In this document: piece by piece, positions 25,801 through 34,800 of the stretch
Layout of the letters: the number at the start of each line of letters is the position of its first letter
Numbering within the stretch: the first letter of the stretch is position 1
Source: Hymenolepis diminuta
Lineage: Eukaryota > Platyhelminthes > Cestoda > Cyclophyllidea > Hymenolepididae
Assembly: GCA_900708905.1 (NCBI GenBank)
Contig: CAADRB010000018.1
Span: forward strand, 272,821 to 336,820
Direction: 5' to 3'
Length of the DNA stretch: 64,000 bases
Program-made: the position numbers and the translations under genes
The notes under the pieces: generated by a model
Database searches by the model: none
What the model was told of the DNA's origin: nothing
Seen by the model: only the letters and a program-made list of their open reading frames with translations

Positions 25801-28800
25801 AACAGGATACAACAGCCTTTTCAAAATGGATTCAACCAAATGAACAAGAAGAAATAAGATATAATGTGAGAAGTAGGGAGGAGAAATGGAAATTGAAAGC
25901 TAGTGAAAATTGGGTTTTGAAAAGCACTCTAAATTTAGATACTACAATTCCCAAACGTGTTAGAAGTAGGTTCACTACTTTGCTGAAGCACATGAATGCA
26001 CTCAGGGTGGACCAAGAGGGAAGCTAAACTGGGAGATCAGTGCAGCCATTGGTTAGATCGTGCGTCATAGTCTTCAATCATTGTCGCTCCTGACCGCCTG
26101 CTCCTGCCATTCGTTATCTTTAAGCTTCTTGGTCCTTTTTTCATCTTCCATATGTCATATAGACTTTAAGCTCTTTCATATTTATGCACCTTATCTAAGT
26201 GATTTGTCTTTAAAACATCTATTTTGATCACGCTTCCTACTAAATTACAAAAAATCATTTGACTGTCATGCGTTCTTTGTTCATCTGATGAGCAGCCACT
26301 AAAGATCATTATCTGCCAATGAGGACTGTGCAGAGCATACTCAGCGTGTCCTATCCCAAAGGGAATTTATCATATGGTCGGACACTCAGATTCCGGATAC
26401 CACGAATTCAATCTAAGAGCCAAAAATTGTGGACACTAAAATATTGATTAAATAACAATTCGCTGATCGTGAGCATTCCAATTACAGACTTAGATGACAT
26501 ATTTTTGAAGTTCACTTTAATTATTGACGGAAATCTATATAACTCGATGAGTGAAAAATTCAAATTAGGACGGAAAAGTCTCTTCTGACTGCGTTAATTT
26601 TCCTTTCTTCTTCCTCTTTATTTTTCATATTCAAACTATCATGCTCGATTGCTTACAAATTATTTAAAAAGCGGATTTTGCATTGTTTCTGATGTTAATA
26701 ACAGCAAAGATATAAAGTATTGTTACTGTTGTATATTGCAGTCTATAGCAAAATACTGAAAATTTAATTTAGTTTCAATTTTTATTTTTATGAATTTAAG
26801 AAACTGTGCGCAGCAGACCATAGCGGTGACCCCTTCCTGTATACGTTTGGTCGGGTAAAATCTTAAAGGAAAAAATTTAAAGAAATCTCGCTCCTGAAAA
26901 ATCTTGTCTTAGAACTTTCCATAGCTCGAGTTATTTAAATAAAAATAGGCTTTTGGAATCTTCACAAACTTTGACGATTTAATGAAGCCGAGCCTGTTTA
27001 CAGGTCTTTCTATCAGATAGCATGTGCACATTTTATCTTACCTTTGTGTTTGATTTGGTTTTTTTGCTCCTAAGGGTTTTAAATGTTACCATTATGTATA
27101 AATATCTAGATTTATGCTGTAATTTTGCTGGGTAACATTTTAACATATTAAATCTGTTACGACCGATTTGGGTCTGATAGAAGGGAAAAATCAGGGAGAA
27201 CGCAGAAGGTAGGCAACCCCAGTGAAATTTATTAAGTAAAAGTTGTCATCTTTAGTTATAAATCTTCGTATGACTAACTATTGAAGGTCGTACTACCATC
27301 TTATCGATGGCAGTTTCAGTCATTCGCTCCATCTAGGGTAGCTGTCAAGGTATCAAAGGCAGAACATGCCTGCATGTATTTTATTAATGATAAAGATGAC
27401 AGGGCCTGAATTTCGCCTGCACGAAGTGATTTGCCCGCTCTGTGATTGTACCGTCCTTGCATTCTACCGCAAACCTCTTGAATGAACTTCCCTTAGGTAA
27501 TTATCTTCTGATATTATTGTGCCGATATGATTTTTTATCATTCTCATCAAATCAAACTGATGTTAAGCTAAGATGGCGAAAATATGAAAATAGTACAAAC
27601 ACAAGGAATCTTCATCGTGAGAAGCGCTGATTTTTCCTTGCTGTAATGATGTCAATTTGTTTATGAAGACTTTATATTGTTTGCATCCCGCAAATATTCC
27701 GGCCGGGTGAAAAAGGGCAAAGGTTTAAGCATGTTAAAGCACATTTCATTAAGAATGATATGTGAATTTATGGAATCATACGGCTGTGCAATGTTTACCG
27801 ATCTGTTACCATAAATTAAAATTGCGAACAGATAAGGAGAATTTCTAATATTCAATACCACTTAAAGTAAACAATTTGATAGATAAGAAATTAATTATCT
27901 TAGTGGAATAGGGAAAAGTTACCGTTTTCCATGGCTAAACAAACAGTTTCAGTTTCTTATCATATACTGTAAAACAGCTCAATAAGGAATAAAAAAGAAG
28001 GGTGTTGAGTAGAAAAAATTTGGCATCAAAAGAGTCCTACTTTATTTGGACATCTGGATTTATCAGGATGATATGTCATATATGTACCAAATTTCGGATA
28101 TCAGAAGCTGCCCTCTGGATTCCTAAGCGACACTCAGAGTTCATTGATCAGTTAATTATATAGAACGGTTGGCAATGCAATCTCACTAAATTGTTTCCCT
28201 TCTAATGGCCAAGAACAATTACCTGATATTAGCTGGACAAATTCTAAATGAAAATCCAAGTCTTCGTGAACAATTTTGTTTACAGATATTTTAACAGTTA
28301 ATCTTCGGAGCGGCAACCTTGCAAATTGTTCGCGATCTCATAATCCCTTTTTACAATAGAGTCTATGAAAAGTTTTATTTCACTTTTATGAAAAAATACT
28401 TCATTTTAATTTTCATTTTGCATTATGATTCGGCAGCTTTTAACACTCATGTTTTGATTGTTTACATAAGCTTTGAATAAAAAAGTATATAAAACTAACA
28501 CAGTTTCCAGCACTTGTCTCAAATAAAGCGGTAATATTTTGGAGTCTCTCTGAGTGGAGACTCGAATTTTGTCACCCTCTTTATTAGCCCGACTAAATCG
28601 ATACAATTGGCCACTTTGCTTACTGGATGGGCACAAATGGACATCAAAATCGTGACCTCTAACTATGCTTACAGGCACATTAATTACTGCGCCACCGACG
28701 CATATTAAAATGCTAATGATTTTTAACGCCTCTTGGAATCAAGTTTCCGCATTTAGGAATCGTCTCTCAATTACGAGCATTGTTTCGCTAACTTGGTGTA

Positions 28801-31800
28801 GGTAATGTCTCACCACTATCCACACACTATCATCAAAAGTTAATCAGTTAACCCATGATATTGTTCAAACAGATGTGAAGAAAATTTCACATCAATTAAA
28901 AGTATTAAGATGAGTAATTAATGATTGCAAAAATAAATGTATGTATAGTGCTAGGGTAAATTCCATACAGTTTTCTTAAAATGAAATATTACGACCGCAT
29001 AAAACCGATCTTCTCACTGAATTGCTGCATTTGTTCTGCACTTTAACAATCAAATTAAAACAAATTGATGCCATTACTAATTTTAATTTTGTGTACAACT
29101 GAGGAAAATACATAAAATTTAATAAATATGAACAAACTTTTGGCAGTAATATGGTTTTTACCCACGGTTTTCCATTGACGTATTTATTTGACCTCGGATT
29201 ATAAAGCTGCATTTGATTATTTTTTCACTAAAAAGTTAAATATTTCTTGTTTAATAACACTTAAATAAAAATGCTCCGGTTATAGTGTTCATTTTTTAAG
29301 AGTATACGCTCTATTCGAGTGGATATAGGTGAATATAATCGAGATTTTTTCATTTGTGATAATCAGATTTATGATTGATGGGGTTAATTTTAATATTCCA
29401 CTTTTTAATTTAATTTTAAAATTAATCTATTCTGTATGATGAAAGATGATGATGAGTCAATGAATTCATTATAAATACGGTTTGTTCGGCTTTCAATATG
29501 AGAAAAGTATGAAATTCGATGACTTTGCCCAGAATACTAAAATTTGGAGCATCTTGAAGTATTTAAGATTGATGGGAGCTCATCTTTAAAGGAAACTGAG
29601 TGAGAGCTGAACTGGTTGCACGTTGATTTTTGTGTCCAGTTGGAGGTATTTAATGGTATTACTGTTAGAACATATTTTTCAAAGCAGTTCTTAACAGTTC
29701 AATCTACATAGGCTTGATTAATTGATTGATTGATTTGATATAATGTGAGGTAGTTAGTTCATAAAAGCTGAAATATATAACATTATTGTCTAAATGCACA
29801 TTGCTTTCAAATCAATTTTGAATTGTTTTCGTAGAGTGCCTCAATGGAGGATCTTCCATTTTTTCATGAGAGAACCGGAGACCCTTTAATAGACGGACTC
29901 TTTGTGTTCACTAACCCAACTCAGAAAAGAGCTGTTATTTCAAGTGAAAAGGTGATAGCCAACGTGGGTCAATTCGCGTCATTTGGTCTTCGAACATTGG
30001 TGGAAGGAGTGCGTCTTCTGAAACCTGGTGAATGGACACCACTGCAAAAGAAACTAAATGAAGCCAGATCACAAATGGTGGATAGAAATGCAGCGCTGGC
30101 CAAAGCGTATGAGAAAATTGAAAGAGATCTCATGTTAATTGGATGTACTGGCGTGGAAGATCAACTACAGGATGGTGTACCAGAAACTTTGACAGCACTA
30201 CGGGAAGCTGGAATTCAAGTAAGTCAATACTCTTAATAGCCTACAGTGACTTTCTTCTACAGTGTAAGAGCAAAGTTTTGGAATTCTACGTTGAATTAGT
30301 TGAATAGAGTTAAGTAAAAACCAGTTTTTTCTACTAATTAGCACCTTTATGGCTTTACCACAAATTCGTGCGATTAGAGGTGCAATCTTTATTCTATCTT
30401 TAAACAAATAAGGGCCTGCCTGTGATTACGAAAATACAAATTAAAGTAAAACTTCTCATTTAGACCCATTGTTGCCGATGTCAGCTTCAGTTTCAATAGG
30501 CTGTAACGCTCTCAAATACAATTTGCCAAAAAATAAGATGACACGGACCGCTGCTCAAGATTGGAAGGGATCTTCACTTTTAAAAGTTCTCAACTGATTT
30601 CAATTTTAACTATAATTTTTACGTTAAATCTATTATAGTAAGTGGCAATTGGTATAATCTAATGAATAATTGACTGCTTTGTAAGGCAATAGTGATAGCA
30701 GGCGTGGAAACTCAATTATCCAGAATCAAGTACACGAGGGATGAACTTCGGGTAGATACACTGAAAATGCTCGGCTCAGCTTCTTAATAGTATTTCTTTT
30801 TCCTTATTTATAGAAAGGACTGAAAATTATCATTTTCATCTATTTAACAGAATAAATAGCAAGACTTGCGCATAGATATTGGGTAAACAACTGAATGCAT
30901 AGCTACCAAAATCTGAGATGTTGTTATTATCTGAAATAAGGGATTTTAATTTAGTCAAACTGAGATACTTCCTTTAACATTTGCATTATTTTTACAAATG
31001 GCAATATGCGGAGTATCTGCAAGTTTTAATCATGTACTCGCATATAAACGAGGAAAATAGAAAATGGTCCACTATGGGTTGGAACAAGGTAATTAGTTGG
31101 AGAACACAATGAAGTCAGAATGTTTAGAGCCCAACATTATTTGAAATATACAATCACTTTTTTGTCCATTTTTTCTTAAACATCGCCATAAACTTTGTGA
31201 TATTCAAATATTCTAAGAGCCGCTATTATACATTTAACCCTGTGTATATGAGTGAGTTCATGTTCATGACATTTGGAGCATATTGACCAATTAAATTTAA
31301 TAAATGGGTAGTTACGACAAGCTGGTTCATTTTTATTTTATTATTAAGTAAGTAAATGAGAATAATAAAGCAACACAAACATAGCAGAGCTACTTGTGAC
31401 TCAAGAGATGCGTTAATACAGTATGCGTAAGGCATCTGAGGACACTCTACGCACTTTCAGTAAAAGAGAAAATGAAACTCTTAATGGTTGAAACTTACAA
31501 TTTCTTATAACAAAACAAACGGACATAATATTAACCTAGAGTATGTTCTACATATCCTCCTTCGGCATCTAGCACCCACTCTATCCGAGTCCAAAAGTGG
31601 CTGCAAGCTTGGATGAGATGGTTTTTATTGATTTCGCCCGTTCCTCAGGCTACTGAACGGGCTACTGCTTCCATGAGAGATAGGATTTGGTGCTACTAAC
31701 TTCCTTTTCATCCACGCCCTGCCCCACATGTAATAAGGCAAAGGATTAAAGTCTGGTGAACAGTTAGAACGTGGCCATAAGTTTGATGTGACATGGTGCT

Positions 31801-34800
31801 GGAAATTCTCGGCCATCCAATCCTGAATTCCGAGAGCTCTATGGAATGGAACCGAAGATCTTCCATAAGGAGGAAGACATAAGGTCTTCCTCCATTGCCT
31901 ACGCTGTCTATCCAAGGTGGCTTAACAACAACGGTTTGAAGAACTTCGTCAGTACAGGCGTCTGCATCTGTATTGGCTCTAAGGCGAGGTGAAAAAAATT
32001 GAGGAGTTATGAAGTGGCCCTCCCTCACTATCCTTCACAACACCGAAAATCATCACTTTTCCTGGAAACTCCGTGTGCATGCACAACAGTTGGAACTTCA
32101 GTGGGGTTCGCCTGAATATGGCCACCTATCACTTCTTCCATTGACATCTTCATCCCGATGGAAGTTGTTTTCGTGGGAGAAAACACGAAAACAAAAGACA
32201 CTCCTCTTCTTCTGGTGCTTCAATTTCTCTCAGAGTCCTTTTGCACGCATTTAACGATTCTCGTGGGTTGTTTTTTGTCCACATAAACTGACAACCTCGC
32301 CTAAGAGCGCATGATCTGTATTCGAGGTCTTGATGAAGAATATTCCTTATTGTTCCTTCAGGCACTAAAAGATCTTTGGCAAGAAGTCCTGGCACGTTGA
32401 CTTGCCAGGATTTTAGTTCATCATGCTACGCACTCTTCTCACAAACTCAGGTGTTCTGACTGAATCAACAGAGCGTTGACAATGCCTCTATTTCCATTTT
32501 CCTCTTCCTCGTGGTGGCCAATTCATCTCCATTGTTTTCGTTCCTTCGTTCGTTCATTCATTTATTCATTCGTTCAGCTACCTTCCAGCTTTGCCAACGA
32601 AAGATCTGGTGACTTGTAGAAATCTGTGCAATCTGTAAATTGCGGCTTTTTGGTTTTGTGGACACTTCTACAGCGCGTCATTTTATTTCATTCCTTATAG
32701 TAGTATCTGTTATGAGATCTACTGATATGAAAACACATTACCTATCATCGTATGAGTTTAGCTTACAAAATATAAGTGTCCTCAGATGCCCTACGCACCC
32801 CAATATTTACTTCTTGACGGCGTTTCCTTGGCCGTACCACAATGACGATTTATTGAATGATAAAAATACTCTGCTTTTGTACATCTGTCACTTCCATCAC
32901 TTCTGTCTATCGCATCTTTATAAATTGACTTATCTTTTTCATATTATCCTCATTGAACACTATAGAGGATTATTAAATTGCTTATTAGTTTAGTCTACTT
33001 TTTAGAGTAGGTAGCTAATTAATATACATTTTTTTAAGAGTTAAAGGATTCATCACTTGCACAAATTTCTTGTGTACATTATTCTCCGAACGAATTTATT
33101 GGCACCTTAAATCGATTTTAAATATTTCTTATCTTAGTTTTAAAGCTGCAAATAAACGTTCTCAGTCACAACCTTGGTTCAAGCTTGAAAATCTATTTTT
33201 GTCATGAGTCAGTCCTAGTTTCACTAGCAGCCGTTTGTTTTTTCTTTCCTTATTTCTTTCCTTCCTTTAGACTGGAAAATTTTTTCTCGGACAATTGTTT
33301 GTTTTTCTTTAAGCTATTTGCTGTTTCATTATATTTAAAAGGTTTGCAATACCCTCCAAAGATATCCTCTGCAAACAAAATGATTCTTTGGATAATAGTT
33401 GAGTATAATTTCCCTCGGATGAGGATAATGAAGACTCCTCTTTCTTATCTCTATTTAATCACAAATTCCGTTCATTTATCACGAAATACTACACTTTTGA
33501 CCTACATTTAATATGCTACAGCAATTAAAATACTTTATAGCATATTTTCTAAATCAGCGTTTCACTTGGATAGGGGGAAAACATTCTAAAAGAAGCTTTC
33601 AGAAATTCACAAGTCTACCATTCCTCTTGTTGACCGAAATTAACTATCCATATCATCTACCTGGATGAGGACCACAAAAATTTCTGTTCACTAAGTGGTG
33701 CTGTTATAAATAATATCTCATTCCGATTGATGTGAAGGTCATTAAACTCTTCCAAGGATTCTGAATATATCACTCAAATTTTACGTTCTTTTGATATTAT
33801 AGATATAGCACAGATGATGCTATAGATAGATTCTACTATATTTATGAACTATTCCAATACTTCCCCTTGCCGATCTGCACGTTGTCCTACTCGAATACGC
33901 TGATACAAAGGTCACTTGAGGTCATGGTTGTTCACGTCAAATATGTTAAAAGAAACTTGATTTGAAGGATTATTTTAGAAGTAATATTACGGCTTCATGA
34001 AAAACTACCGATTTATTTGAACTAACTTTTACCAATGAGTCAATATAAAACAATAGAGATCAGATTGGTATCGCTTTTCGAGCCTGTTATGGACCATGCT
34101 ATTAAGAAAGTATATTTGAAATCAAAGTTTGCCCATACAAACAGGATCCGGTGTCATTTTTACCCAATAACCAAATAAAACCTTCGATTTTCTAACGTTA
34201 TGAGGGGTATAAGAATGAAAAGGAACTAATTACTATTGAGGATCTATATAATTTATGATCAGAATCTTTATAATTTACTCACGTCTCTTCAAAAATATAA
34301 TATCAGACGTTATCTATTTTCCTATCTACAATCCGACCTTTAACCAATCGTATTATTTCAAGCAGATAAGATATGCAAATGCTTATGTATAATGCCTAGT
34401 TACTTTCATTGGTTCGTTCATAGTGTTCATTCCCATAACCGAGTATTTACGTTTATTTTATTTAGAATCAAAAATCAGACTGAAGTCATTCAATAATGCA
34501 TAATGTATTAGAATAAGATAATTTTCTAAAAACTGCAAATTTGAGCAAATTAAAATTAATTATTACCGCATTCCAAAACAGTAATCGATTAGGTGGCAAT
34601 TTGCTAATTTTACACTTCCTTAAATTGTCCATGGGTTGTTTTGATGTGGCGCTAAAGTCGTAAAGTGTTTACCGGAATGCCAGTAAACAATTTTGTTGCT
34701 TAAATCCTCAAATACGTTTTTAGATAGCAATACTCAACTGCGGAGAGAGTTCCATAGTTCAGTTTTCCTGTCTTCCCGATTATCTTTTTATTGGCTAAAA

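Larger units (their letters stand above)
22422..29834 (+). other. Gene B intron 4 (7,413 bp)
   Basis: It runs from GTGAGT to TTGTTTTCGTAG. It holds a TA microsatellite near 25076-25093, a tRNA-like repeat on the minus strand (about 28560-28710) and a GC-richer block near 27158-27460 that could be an LTR fragment. No exon supported by phase was found. Confidence 0.85.

Noticed and set aside
33185..33511. Hydrophobic ORF of 108 codons in intron 5
   Set aside because: Its TTT-rich, Phe/Leu composition reflects the AT-rich DNA; there is no splice context or recognised motif.
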